From assembly GCF_009900765.1 (NCBI RefSeq), contig NZ_JAAABL010000006.1:1-64000 (forward strand): 64,000 nt of DNA. The letters are read 5' to 3'. This DNA comes from Rhodovarius lipocyclicus. Its GTDB lineage: Bacteria > Pseudomonadota > Alphaproteobacteria > Acetobacterales > Acetobacteraceae. Positions 1-7,412 of this stretch are shown here, one piece after another. Every line of letters begins with the position of its first letter. Positions within the stretch are counted from its first letter, which is position 1. Under the pieces are notes generated by a model. It did no database searches and had not been told where the DNA came from. It saw only the letters and a program-made list of their open reading frames with translations. Made by a program: the position numbers and the translations under genes.

Positions 1-547
1 TCAGGGCCACCAGCCAGGATGGAGTATGGCAGGTGTTCTTCTCGCGATTTCCTCTCGCCACACTCGACCTCAGGGACGAAACACCCCATCTCAAAACCGT
101 CAGGGATGTCTCCGTACACCTGTCAAACATCTCTCCAGTCTGAACAGCCCCCGAACCCCCACCGAGGGGCTCTGCCCCCCCCCAAGGCGCAAAAGACCGA
201 GGGGCTCTGCCCCTCGGCTCCCCGCCAAAGGCCGAAAGGCCCTTGGAACCCATCAGATTGGCACCTTACCTTGGCAGGCATAGCGCCATTTTCATTATAA
301 AAATCAATAAGAAACACCTTCCAGGATCAGCACCAAACTGATCTAGGTCCAGGACCGAGCACGGTCCTGGCGGGGGTGTCGGGGGCGGAGCCCCTGACAG
401 GCGACCTCGGGCGCGAAGCCCTTGAGTGTCCCACCCGCCCCGCGCAACTCCATTGCGCGAAACCCTCGGGCATTATAACAAATCCACAAGCGGTGGCCTT
501 CATGGCCCAGCCGCACGCCCCCGCAGGCCAATATTCAGGAGGAAATC
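1..547. other. Gene-free left edge of the window
   Basis: I see no convincing gene here. Bases about 60-150 carry two related GATGTCTCC/CATCTCTCC-like motifs that loosely resemble the ends of IS481-type insertion sequences, but no transposase is present, so this is only a hint. From about 150 to 388 there is a compound inverted-repeat element, listed separately. The last 150 bases lead into the first TctC gene, with a purine-rich ribosome-binding stretch (caggaggaaatc) just before the ATG at 548. Confidence 0.5.
150..388. repeat. Compound inverted-repeat element, copy 1
   Basis: The element has three parts. There are GC-rich palindromes (gaggggctctgcccctc at about 199-215). There are two outer arms that are imperfect inverted copies of one another: the left arm (about 222-273) contains ccgaaaggcccttgg and ends near ttggcacc; the right arm (about 329-376) starts gcaccaaactgat. 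Between them lies an AT-rich core (about 284-325) reading cattttcattataaaaatc. The same arms recur near 24.3, 43.9 and 57.5 kb, and the core recurs at 24.3 and 43.9 kb. The structure resembles a MITE or an extended REP-type repeat. No coding capacity is seen. Confidence 0.7.
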
Positions 548-1528
548 ATGGCCCTCGCCCGGCGCACCCTGTTGGGTGCGGCTTTCGCTGCGCACACGCT
601 TGCCACGCCGTCCATCGGCCGGGCCCAAGGCTGGGCACCCAGCCGCACCGTCACCATCCTGATCCCCTTCGCCGCTGGCGGCGCCACCGATGTGATGGGC
701 CGGCTGATCGCCAACCCGATGAGCCAGAAGCTGGGCCAGACCGTGGTGGTCGAGAACATGGCGGGCGGCTCGGGCGGGGTTGCCGCGGCGCGGGTGCTGC
801 GCACGGCGGCCGACGGGCACATGCTGTTCCTGGGCCATGTCGGTGTCTTCGCGCTGAACTATCACCTGTTCAACCGCCTGCCCTATGGCCAGGACGATTT
901 CGCCGCGATCGGCATGGTCGCCACCAACCCGATGATCCTGCTGACCTCGCGCAATTCGGGCATCACCAACATGGCGCAGCTGCGCCAGGCGGCGGCCACG
1001 CGGCGGCTGTCGATCGGCAGTTCGGGCCTGGGTACCACGCTGCATATGGGCGGCGTGATGGCCAACCAGGCGCTGGGCGGCGGCGGCGACCTGATCCCGT
1101 ATCGCGGCGGCGGGCCGGCCCTGAACGACCTGTATGCCGGGGTGCTGGACGTGGTGGTGGACCAGGCGCTGACAGCCCTGCCCGCGCTGGACAACGGCGC
1201 CAAGGCCATCGCGGTGACCGGCCCCTCGCGCCTGCCGCAGATCCCGGACGTGCCGACCACGACGGAAGCCGGGCTGCCGGGCCTGAGCCTGGAAGTCTGG
1301 AACATCCTGACCGCGCACAAGAACACGCCCGCGCCGATCATCGCGGCCTGCAACGAGGCGCTGAACGCCGCGCTGGACGACGCCCATGTGAAAACGCGCT
1401 TCGCCGCTGCCTCCGCCCGGGTTCCCAACGGGGCCGAACGCAGCCCAGAATACGCCGCGAACTTCATGCGGTCCGAGGCTGCATCCTGGGGCCGCTTCAT
1501 CCGCGAGGCGAGGATCGAACGAGAATAA
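548..1528 (+). CDS. TctC/Bug-family solute-binding protein
   Basis: This is a 326-residue periplasmic receptor of the Bug/TctC family, the extracytoplasmic binding component of tripartite tricarboxylate transporters, which typically bind small carboxylates. It has an arginine-pair export signal (ARRTLLGAAF, cleavage near residue 27) followed by the family core: PFAAGGATDVMGR near residue 40 and VVVENMAGGSGG near residue 65. Length is typical. A good ribosome-binding site (caggaggaaatc) precedes the ATG. No TctA or TctB membrane subunit is nearby, so it is an orphan receptor. Its stop overlaps the start of the CoA-transferase gene by one base (taATG), implying co-translation and suggesting the ligand is a carboxylic acid later activated as a CoA thioester. 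That link is inference; the ligand cannot be named. Confidence 0.9.
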   Translation: MALARRTLLGAAFAAHTLATPSIGRAQGWAPSRTVTILIPFAAGGATDVMGRLIANPMSQKLGQTVVVENMAGGSGGVAAARVLRTAADGHMLFLGHVGVFALNYHLFNRLPYGQDDFAAIGMVATNPMILLTSRNSGITNMAQLRQAAATRRLSIGSSGLGTTLHMGGVMANQALGGGGDLIPYRGGGPALNDLYAGVLDVVVDQALTALPALDNGAKAIAVTGPSRLPQIPDVPTTTEAGLPGLSLEVWNILTAHKNTPAPIIAACNEALNAALDDAHVKTRFAAASARVPNGAERSPEYAANFMRSEAASWGRFIREARIERE

Positions 1529-2655
1529 TGAAGCCGGGAAAACCTCTGGAGGGGCTGCTGGTCGTCTCCATGGAGCAGGCGGTGGCTGCCCCCGTCTGCT
1601 CCGGCAAGCTGGCCGATGCCGGTGCGCGCGTCCTCAAGATCGAGCGCGCGGAAGGCGATTTCGCCCGCGGCTATGACGCCGCCTGCAACGGGCAATCCAC
1701 CTATTTCGTCTGGCTGAACCGCGGCAAGGAATCCGTGGTGCTGGACATCAAGAACCCCGCCGACAAGGCGGTGCTGGCGAACCTGCTGGCCAAGGCGGAT
1801 GTGTTCATCCAGAATCTGGCCCCGGGTGCGATGGGCCGCGCGGGCTTCGGCTCCGCCGAACTGCGAGCGAAGCACCCCAAGCTGATCACCGTCGATATCT
1901 CGGGCTATGGCGAGGAAGGCGAATACGCCTCCATGAAGGCCTATGACCTGCTGGTGCAGGCGGAATCGGGCCTGGCCAGCGTGACCGGCCGGCCCGAGGG
2001 CCCCGGGCGCGTGGGCTTTTCCGTCTGCGACATCGCTTGCGGCACCATGGCCCATGCGGCCGTGCTGGAGGCGCTGATCGAGCGCGGCATCACCGGCCAG
2101 GGCAAGGGCATCGGCATCAGCCTGTTCGACGGCATGGCGGATTGGATGAACGTGCCGCTGCTGTATTTCGAAGGCACCGGCAAGGCGCCGGGGCGCATCG
2201 GGCTCGCCCACCCCTCCATCTGCCCCTATGGCGCCTTCGAGACGAGCGACGGCGCGCTGGTGCTGATCTCGATCCAGAACGAGCGGGAATGGGCGAATTT
2301 CTGCGCCAACTTCCTGAAGGAACCGGAACTGCCGCAGCGCGAAGGCTTCCGCAGCAATGTGGAGCGCGTGGCGGCCCGGCCGATGGTGGACGCCCATGTG
2401 GGCGCGGGCTTCAAGCGGCTGACGCGCGCGGAATGCGCGGCCCGGCTGAACGAAGCCAATATCGCCTATGGCTTCGTGAACGGGGTGGACGGGCTGTCGA
2501 AACACCCGGCCCTGCGGCGCGTGGCGGTGGAAACCGAGGCAGGCGTGGTGCAGGTGGCGGCCCCGGCGGCACGGTTCTCGGACGGGGCGCGCAGCTTCGG
2601 GCCGGTGCCGAAGCTGGGCGAGCATACGGACAAGGTGAAGGCCGAGTTCGGGTGA
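1528..2655 (+). CDS. CaiB/BaiF family (class III) CoA-transferase
   Basis: This 375-residue protein belongs to the formyl-CoA transferase/CaiB-BaiF family, cytoplasmic enzymes that move CoA between carboxylic acids through aspartyl-CoA intermediates. The N-terminal PLEGLLVVSMEQAVAAP segment and the region around AYDLLVQAESGL (Asp near residue 140, the expected catalytic aspartate) are clear. Length is within the family norm of about 380-430. The ATG overlaps the stop of the upstream TctC gene, so the two probably form an operon. By eye it is closest to the short mesaconate/citramalate-type CoA-transferases rather than frc, but substrate specificity cannot be fixed from sequence. A GC-only perfect hairpin follows at 2665-2683. 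Confidence 0.9.
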   Translation: MKPGKPLEGLLVVSMEQAVAAPVCSGKLADAGARVLKIERAEGDFARGYDAACNGQSTYFVWLNRGKESVVLDIKNPADKAVLANLLAKADVFIQNLAPGAMGRAGFGSAELRAKHPKLITVDISGYGEEGEYASMKAYDLLVQAESGLASVTGRPEGPGRVGFSVCDIACGTMAHAAVLEALIERGITGQGKGIGISLFDGMADWMNVPLLYFEGTGKAPGRIGLAHPSICPYGAFETSDGALVLISIQNEREWANFCANFLKEPELPQREGFRSNVERVAARPMVDAHVGAGFKRLTRAECAARLNEANIAYGFVNGVDGLSKHPALRRVAVETEAGVVQVAAPAARFSDGARSFGPVPKLGEHTDKVKAEFG

Positions 2656-2919
2656 GGTGGACTGGGGAAGGCGCCGCCTTCCCTAGCCCTCCGCGAACAG
2701 ATTCATGTCATTGATATTATTATATAATTTACCAGAAAAACCCTCCCGGACCCAGGCCCGCCCCCAAACTCCCAAAAAGTAATGGGGGGTTCTCGGGGGG
2801 AAAGTCATTTCCCCCCGAGCGGGAGCGCGAGGGCAGCGCCCTCGCTCCCCCCTTGCCCCCGCCGCCCAACGCGCCAATCCTTCTCCCTGGCCGGGCCTCA
2901 AGCCCCGGAGGGAAGAAAC
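2656..2919. other. Intergenic region with GC palindromes and an AT-rich remnant
   Basis: A perfect 9-bp inverted repeat (gggaaggcg / cgccttccc, 2665-2683) sits just past the CoA-transferase stop; it lacks a T run. Bases about 2701-2737 are AT-rich and, read on the minus strand, resemble the core of the repeat elements (aatatcaatgacatg compared with aatatcaataagacatg near 44.0 kb), so this may be a decayed copy. A further palindrome (gagggcagcgccctc) lies near 2829-2843. The ribosome-binding site ggagggaag for the next gene is at 2907-2915. Confidence 0.45.
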
Positions 2920-3888
2920 ATGTCCAATTCCATCACACGGCGTGCCTTGACGGGCACGCTGCTCGCCACCCCTGCCCTGGCTCAGGCGCCCTGGCCGCGC
3001 CGGCCCATCAGTTTCATCGTGCCGGCCGCGCCCGGGGGTGCCACGGATCTGTTGGGGCGTGTCATGGCCCAGGCCATGGGGCCGGTGCTGGGTGGCACGG
3101 TGGTGGTGGAAAACCGCAGCGGCGCCGCCGGTGTGGTGGGCACGGAGGCCCTGGCCCAGGCCGCCCCCGATGGCTACAGCATCGGCATCGGCATGATCAG
3201 CACGCTGGCGGTGAACCCACATGTCTATCCGCGGCTGCGCTATGACCCCATGCGGGATTTCGCGCCGGTCGGGCTGATCGCCAAGGTGCCCATGGTGCTG
3301 CTGGTGCGGCCGGAGCTGGCGGCGGGCGGGCTGCGGGGCTTCATCCAGCGCGTGCGGGAGGCACCGGACACCATCACCTATGGCTCGGCCGGGGCGGGGT
3401 CCAACGTGCATATCGGCATGGTGGGCTTCCTGGACGCGGCGGGGCTGAAGATGGTGCATGTGCCCTATCGCGGCTCCGGGCCCATGGTGCTGGACCTCGT
3501 GGCGGGCAACATCCAGTCCGGCATGACGGGCACGCCCACCGCCCTGCCGGTGGTGCGGGAGGGGCGGGTGGTGGCGCTCGGCGTCACCTCGCCCCAGCGC
3601 CTGCCGCAACTGCCCGATGTGCCGGCGATCGCGGAGGCGATCCCGGGCTTCGAGGCGATGCAATGGTACGGCATCGTGGCCCCGGCCCGCACCCCGCCCG
3701 AGATCCTGGCCCGGCTGCAGCAGGCCGCCGCCCATGCCTTGCAGGAACCGGAGGTGCTGGCCCGCCTGGCCGATGAGGGCGCGATCCCGGAACCGATGAC
3801 GCCGGAGGGTTTTCGAAGCTTCGTGGCGGCGGAGCTGGCGCGCTGGGGCGAGGTGGTGCGGCGGACCGGCATGCGGCCCGAAAATTGA
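2920..3888 (+). CDS. TctC/Bug-family solute-binding protein
   Basis: This is a second Bug-type periplasmic receptor, 322 residues. I chose the ATG at 2920 because ggagggaag lies just upstream and the signal sequence then reads MSNSITRRALTGTLLATPAL, with a twin-arginine-like RR; an in-frame ATG at 2782 would add a long low-complexity leader through repeat DNA. The family signatures are PAAPGGATDLLGR near residue 37 and VVVENRSGAAGVVG near residue 65. No transporter membrane subunits are present. It is separated from the previous operon by 264 bp and is probably transcribed independently. It is followed by the convergent sRNA gene at 3909-3992. The ligand is unknown. Confidence 0.9.
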   Translation: MSNSITRRALTGTLLATPALAQAPWPRRPISFIVPAAPGGATDLLGRVMAQAMGPVLGGTVVVENRSGAAGVVGTEALAQAAPDGYSIGIGMISTLAVNPHVYPRLRYDPMRDFAPVGLIAKVPMVLLVRPELAAGGLRGFIQRVREAPDTITYGSAGAGSNVHIGMVGFLDAAGLKMVHVPYRGSGPMVLDLVAGNIQSGMTGTPTALPVVREGRVVALGVTSPQRLPQLPDVPAIAEAIPGFEAMQWYGIVAPARTPPEILARLQQAAAHALQEPEVLARLADEGAIPEPMTPEGFRSFVAAELARWGEVVRRTGMRPEN

Positions 3889-3908
3889 CGTTTCGCCAGG
3901 CCGCGGGC

Positions 3909-3936
3909 AAAAAAAATGGCGGGCACAAGGCCCGCC
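3909..3936 (-). terminator. Intrinsic terminator of the sRNA
   Basis: On the minus strand a perfect 7-bp GC stem (arms 3918-3924 and 3930-3936, 5-nt loop) is followed by one A and eight T (3909-3916). This is the most canonical rho-independent terminator in the window; most other gene ends carry GC hairpins without a T run. Confidence 0.8.
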
Positions 3937-3992
3937 AAGTTTAGGGAGGAAACGTCCAAGAAAGGCAAGCGAGGGATAACCCTCGGTTGCTG
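3909..3992 (-). ncRNA. Candidate suhB/MmgR (alpha-r8)-like small RNA
   Basis: The minus strand reads as a complete sRNA gene of about 84 nt. It begins with a 5' hairpin of perfect arms CGAGGG/CCCUCG around UUAU (3970-3985), extended by GCAA/UUGC across a C-C mismatch. Next comes an unpaired stretch holding the 10-mer UUUCCUCCCU (3943-3952), complementary to Shine-Dalgarno sequences. It ends in a 7-bp GC stem (GGCGGGC/GCCCGCC) and eight U residues. A matching promoter lies upstream. As I recall the family, suhB/MmgR RNAs of alphaproteobacteria share the size, the exposed UUUCCUCCCU and the strong terminator; MmgR has been tied to polyhydroxybutyrate storage. Assignment is from pattern only; a covariance search with the Rfam suhB model would settle it. 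Confidence 0.68.
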
Positions 3993-3998
3993 AAGACG

Positions 3999-4027
3999 GA
4001 TATACGGCAGAGATCGTTCGTGTGCAA
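3999..4027 (-). promoter_or_regulatory. Promoter of the candidate sRNA
   Basis: On the minus strand TTGCAC (4022-4027) and TATATC (3999-4004) are separated by exactly 17 bp, as in housekeeping-sigma promoters. Initiation is expected near 3992, just before the sRNA's first hairpin. The agreement of promoter, structured RNA and terminator supports the call. Confidence 0.6.
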
Positions 4028-4121
4028 GCGAGTTTTCGCATTGCAGCAATTAAAAACCTGCAAGGCACCTCTCTAAAAACCATCCCGCGCCTCCTGGCAC
4101 GGGGCTTGCGTGGGTGGGGGC

Positions 4122-4937
4122 ATGCGGAACCTTTCCCCTATCCTGCTGGCTTTGCTGGGTTTTCTCTGGGCTGGGCCCGGCCGGGCCAATCCGATGGCGC
4201 AATGCCGCGCCGCGATCTCCGCCGCCGAGCGGGAGATCAACATCCCCGCCGGGCTGCTCCACGCCATCTCCCGCGTCGAATCCGGCAGGCGAGACCCGGA
4301 AACGGGGGAGGTCGGCCCCTGGCCCTGGGTCATCAATGCCGAGGGGCAGGGCAGATTCTTCCCGGACAAGCCGGCAGCGATTGCCGCCGTGCGGGAATTG
4401 CAGGCGCGCGGGGTGCGGATCATCGATGTGGGCTGCATGCAGGTGAATTTGTTCCACCACGCCACCGCCTTCGCCAACCTGGAGGACGCCTTCGACCCCG
4501 CGGCCAATGCCCGCTACGCCGCGCGCTTCCTGAACCGGCTGTATGAGCAGAGCGGCAATTGGGAGACAGCGGCGGGCCACTACCATTCCCAGACCCCCGA
4601 CCGCGCGGAGGGCTATCGCGCCCGGGTGCTGGCGGCCTGGACCGGGGAGCAGACGCGCCTGGCCAACAGCCCCCCTGCCCCGGCCGCCCCCAGCATGCTG
4701 GCCAACCGCACGGAGCAGGCACAGGTGATCCCGTTGGCCACGCCCGGGCGCGGGCGGGGGCTGGATGCCTATCGGGCGGCGCCGGTCTATGCGATCCGGG
4801 CGACGCCGCCGGCGATGGCCATGGCGGTGGCCGCCGCCCAGCCGCGCCCCAGCGGGCCCATCTTCACCACCAACCGCTCGGCGGGGCCGCTGATCGCGGC
4901 GCCGATGGGCGCGCGCGGGGGGCTGTTCACCCGATAG
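4122..4937 (+). CDS. Lytic transglycosylase, SLT domain
   Basis: A 271-residue exported lytic transglycosylase. The start at 4122 gives a proper signal peptide (MRNLSPILLALLGFLWAGPG, cleavage near ANP); the ATG at 4110 would add only MGGG. The SLT fold begins near residue 35, with the expected catalytic Glu in ISRVESG (about residue 53), then VINAEGQG, the VGCMQVNL segment and AGHYHSQ. Such enzymes cleave the glycan backbone of peptidoglycan to 1,6-anhydro products in the periplasm, often as accessory factors for envelope machines. The C-terminal 90 residues are Ala/Pro-rich without a recognisable domain. It converges with urtE and nothing links it functionally to its neighbours. Confidence 0.88.
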   Translation: MRNLSPILLALLGFLWAGPGRANPMAQCRAAISAAEREINIPAGLLHAISRVESGRRDPETGEVGPWPWVINAEGQGRFFPDKPAAIAAVRELQARGVRIIDVGCMQVNLFHHATAFANLEDAFDPAANARYAARFLNRLYEQSGNWETAAGHYHSQTPDRAEGYRARVLAAWTGEQTRLANSPPAPAAPSMLANRTEQAQVIPLATPGRGRGLDAYRAAPVYAIRATPPAMAMAVAAAQPRPSGPIFTTNRSAGPLIAAPMGARGGLFTR

Positions 4938-4954
4938 CCCGCTGCGCGGGCGGG

Positions 4955-5650
4955 TCACACGGTGAGCAGCTTCTGGACCGCCGCGTCGTCCAACTCGCTG
5001 GCGACGCCGCCCAGGGCCACCTCGCCGCGCACCATCACGGCGATGCGGTCGGCCAGGCTTTTCGCGAACTCGTAGTATTGCTCGACCAGCACCACGGCCA
5101 TGCCGCGATCCTTGGCCAGGTGGCGGATGACCTTGGCGATGTCCTTGATGACGTTGGGCTGAATGCCCTCGGTGGGTTCATCCAGGATCAGCAGGCGCGG
5201 GCGCGCGGTCAGGGCGCGGGCGATGGCCAGCTGCTGCTGCTGCCCGCCGGAAAGATCCCCGCCCCGGCGCCGCAGGAAGTCCCGCAGGATGGGGAACAGG
5301 TCGAACACGTCATTGGGCACGCCCGATCCGCGCGGGGCGGCGGCCAGCGCGGTCTCCAGGTTCTCCTTCACCGTCAGGAAGGGGAAGATCTCGCGCCCCT
5401 GCGGCACATAGCCGATGCCGGCGCGGGCGCGCTCGGCGGGGCCCATGGGGGCCACGTCGCGGCCCTCCCACATGATCTTGCCGGCCTGCACCCGCTCCAG
5501 CCCGATGATGGAGCGCATGAGCGAGGATTTGCCCACCCCGTTGCGGCCCAGCACGCAGGTGATGCTGCCCGGCTCCGCCAGCAGCGAGACGCCGGTCAGG
5601 CAGCGGCTGGCGCCGTAATACAGGTCGATGTTTTCGACGGAGAGGGTCAT
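4955..5650 (-). CDS. urtE: Urea ABC transporter ATP-binding protein UrtE
   Basis: The second ATPase of the urea ABC importer, 231 residues. Visible motifs are Walker A (GRNGVGKSS), the signature LSGGQQQQLA, Walker B (LLILDEPTEG) and a switch-region histidine replaced in LVEQYY, all as in LivF/UrtE proteins. The start at 5650 overlaps the urtD stop (ATGA), so a longer in-frame extension to 5731 is rejected. It is the last gene of urtABCDE; with UrtD it powers urea uptake at the inner membrane. No urease genes lie in the window. Confidence 0.93.
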   Translation of the reverse strand: MTLSVENIDLYYGASRCLTGVSLLAEPGSITCVLGRNGVGKSSLMRSIIGLERVQAGKIMWEGRDVAPMGPAERARAGIGYVPQGREIFPFLTVKENLETALAAAPRGSGVPNDVFDLFPILRDFLRRRGGDLSGGQQQQLAIARALTARPRLLILDEPTEGIQPNVIKDIAKVIRHLAKDRGMAVVLVEQYYEFAKSLADRIAVMVRGEVALGGVASELDDAAVQKLLTV

Positions 5651-6384
5651 CGGCCGAGATACACCTCGATCACGCGGGCATCGTTCTGCACATGGTCGAT
5701 GCTGCCCTCGGACAGCACGCTGCCCTCGCACATCACCGTCACCTTGCAGTTCAGGGCGCGCACGAATTCCAGGTCATGCTCCACCACCACCACGCTGCGT
5801 TGGCCCGCGATGCGGGCCAGCAGGGCGGCGGTGTGCTCGGTTTCCTGGTCGGTCATGCCGGCAACGGGTTCGTCCACCAGCAGCAGCTCGGGTTCCTGCA
5901 TCAGCAGCATGCCGATCTCCAGCCATTGCCGCTGGCCGTGGCTGAGCAGCCCGGCCAGATCCTGCCCGCGCTCGGAAAGCCCGATCTCACGCAGCACGGC
6001 CTCGATCCGGTCGCGCTGCTCGGCGGCCAGCTTCCATTTCCAGCAGGCGATCGGGCCGCGCACGGCCTTCAAGGCCAGCTCCAGATTCTCGAACACCGTC
6101 AGCGCATCGAAGACCGTGGGTTTCTGGAACTTGCGGCCGATGCCCAGCGTGGCGATGCGGGGTTCGTCGAGGCGCGTCAGGTCCACATCGCCGAACTTCA
6201 CGATGCCGGCGGTGGGCTTCGTCTTGCCGGTGATGACATCCATCATCGTCGTCTTGCCGGCGCCGTTGGGGCCGATCACGGCCCGCAACTCCCCGGGTTC
6301 GATGATGAAGGACAGGTTGTTCAGCGCCCGAAACCCGTCGAAGACGACCGAGACGCCATCCACATACAGCGCGCGCCCGCTCAT
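5647..6384 (-). CDS. urtD: Urea ABC transporter ATP-binding protein UrtD
   Basis: The first ATPase of the urea importer, 245 residues, LivG-like. Walker A is GPNGAGKTT, the signature is LSHGQRQWLEI (His replacing the usual second Gly, typical of UrtD), Walker B is LLLVDEPVAGM, and the H-loop is VVEHDLEFV. The ATG at 6384 overlaps the urtC stop by ATGA, which decides the start over upstream in-frame codons. It works with UrtE on the UrtBC channel. Confidence 0.94.
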   Translation of the reverse strand: MSGRALYVDGVSVVFDGFRALNNLSFIIEPGELRAVIGPNGAGKTTMMDVITGKTKPTAGIVKFGDVDLTRLDEPRIATLGIGRKFQKPTVFDALTVFENLELALKAVRGPIACWKWKLAAEQRDRIEAVLREIGLSERGQDLAGLLSHGQRQWLEIGMLLMQEPELLLVDEPVAGMTDQETEHTAALLARIAGQRSVVVVEHDLEFVRALNCKVTVMCEGSVLSEGSIDHVQNDARVIEVYLGR

Positions 6385-7412
6385 CGGCGTTTCTCCAGCA
6401 GGCCGATCAAGCCGCGCGGCAGCAGCAGCGTGACGGCCACGAACACCGCGCCCAGCACGAACAGCCAAACATCGGGTGCCACCGAGGTCAGCCAGGTCTT
6501 CAGCGCATTCACCGTGAAGGCGCCCAACACCGCGCCCACCAGCGTGCCGCGCCCGCCGAAGGCCACCCACACCACCGCCTCCAGGCTGTTGCCCGGGCTG
6601 AATTCGCTGGGGTTGATGATGCCCACCTGCGGCACGTACAGCGCGCCCGCGATGCCCGCCATCATGGCCGACAGCACGAAGACGAACAGTTTATGCTGTA
6701 AGGTGTCGTAGCCGAGGAAGCGCAGCCGTGCCTCCCCATCGCGCACGCCCACCAGCACGCGGCCCAGCTTGCTGCGCGCGATGGAGGTGCCGAGCCAAAG
6801 GCATCCGCAGAGCGCCGCGAGGCTCGCCCAGAACAGCAGCGCGCGGGCCAGCGGCGTGTTCAGCGGCAGGCCCAGCAGCTCCTTGAAATCGGTGAAGCCG
6901 TTGTTGCCGCCGAGGCCCATGTCGTTGCGGAAGAAGGCCAGCATCAGCGCATAGGTCAGCGCCTGGGTCAGGATGGACAGGTAGACGCCGGTGATGCGGC
7001 TGCGGAAGGCGAGGTAGCCCACCAGGAAGGCCAGCGCGCCCGGGATCAGCAGCGCCATCAGCATGGCGAAGGGGAAGGACTGGAAGCCCCACCAGAACCA
7101 GGGCAGCTCCTGATAGCCTAGGAACACCATGAAATCCGGCAGCACCGGGTGGCCATAGGACCCGCGCGGCCCGATCAGCCGCATCAGATGCATGCCCATG
7201 GCGTAGCCGCCCAGCGCGAAGAACGCGCCATGGCCGAGCGAGAGAATGCCCGCATAGCCCCAGGCCAGGTCGATCGACAGGGCGAGAATGGCGTAGCACA
7301 GCCACTTGCCCACCACCGTCACCACGAAATCCGAGATACCGAGCCCCGTCAGGTTCAGGGCGGGCAGCAGCGCCAGCAGCAGCGCGATGCCCAGGATGAT
7401 CAGGCGCCTCAT
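6381..7412 (-). CDS. urtC: Urea ABC transporter permease UrtC
   Basis: Inner-membrane permease of the urea importer, 343 residues, with about nine hydrophobic segments. The LivM-type motif is visible as IDLAWGYAGILSLGHGAFFALGG (around residues 45-65) and the conserved cytoplasmic loop with VRDGEARLRFLGYD. The ATG at 7412 overlaps the urtB stop (ATGA); upstream in-frame sequence to 7859 has no hydrophobic signal and belongs to the urtB region. It pairs with UrtB to form the channel. Confidence 0.94.
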   Translation of the reverse strand: MRRLIILGIALLLALLPALNLTGLGISDFVVTVVGKWLCYAILALSIDLAWGYAGILSLGHGAFFALGGYAMGMHLMRLIGPRGSYGHPVLPDFMVFLGYQELPWFWWGFQSFPFAMLMALLIPGALAFLVGYLAFRSRITGVYLSILTQALTYALMLAFFRNDMGLGGNNGFTDFKELLGLPLNTPLARALLFWASLAALCGCLWLGTSIARSKLGRVLVGVRDGEARLRFLGYDTLQHKLFVFVLSAMMAGIAGALYVPQVGIINPSEFSPGNSLEAVVWVAFGGRGTLVGAVLGAFTVNALKTWLTSVAPDVWLFVLGAVFVAVTLLLPRGLIGLLEKRR

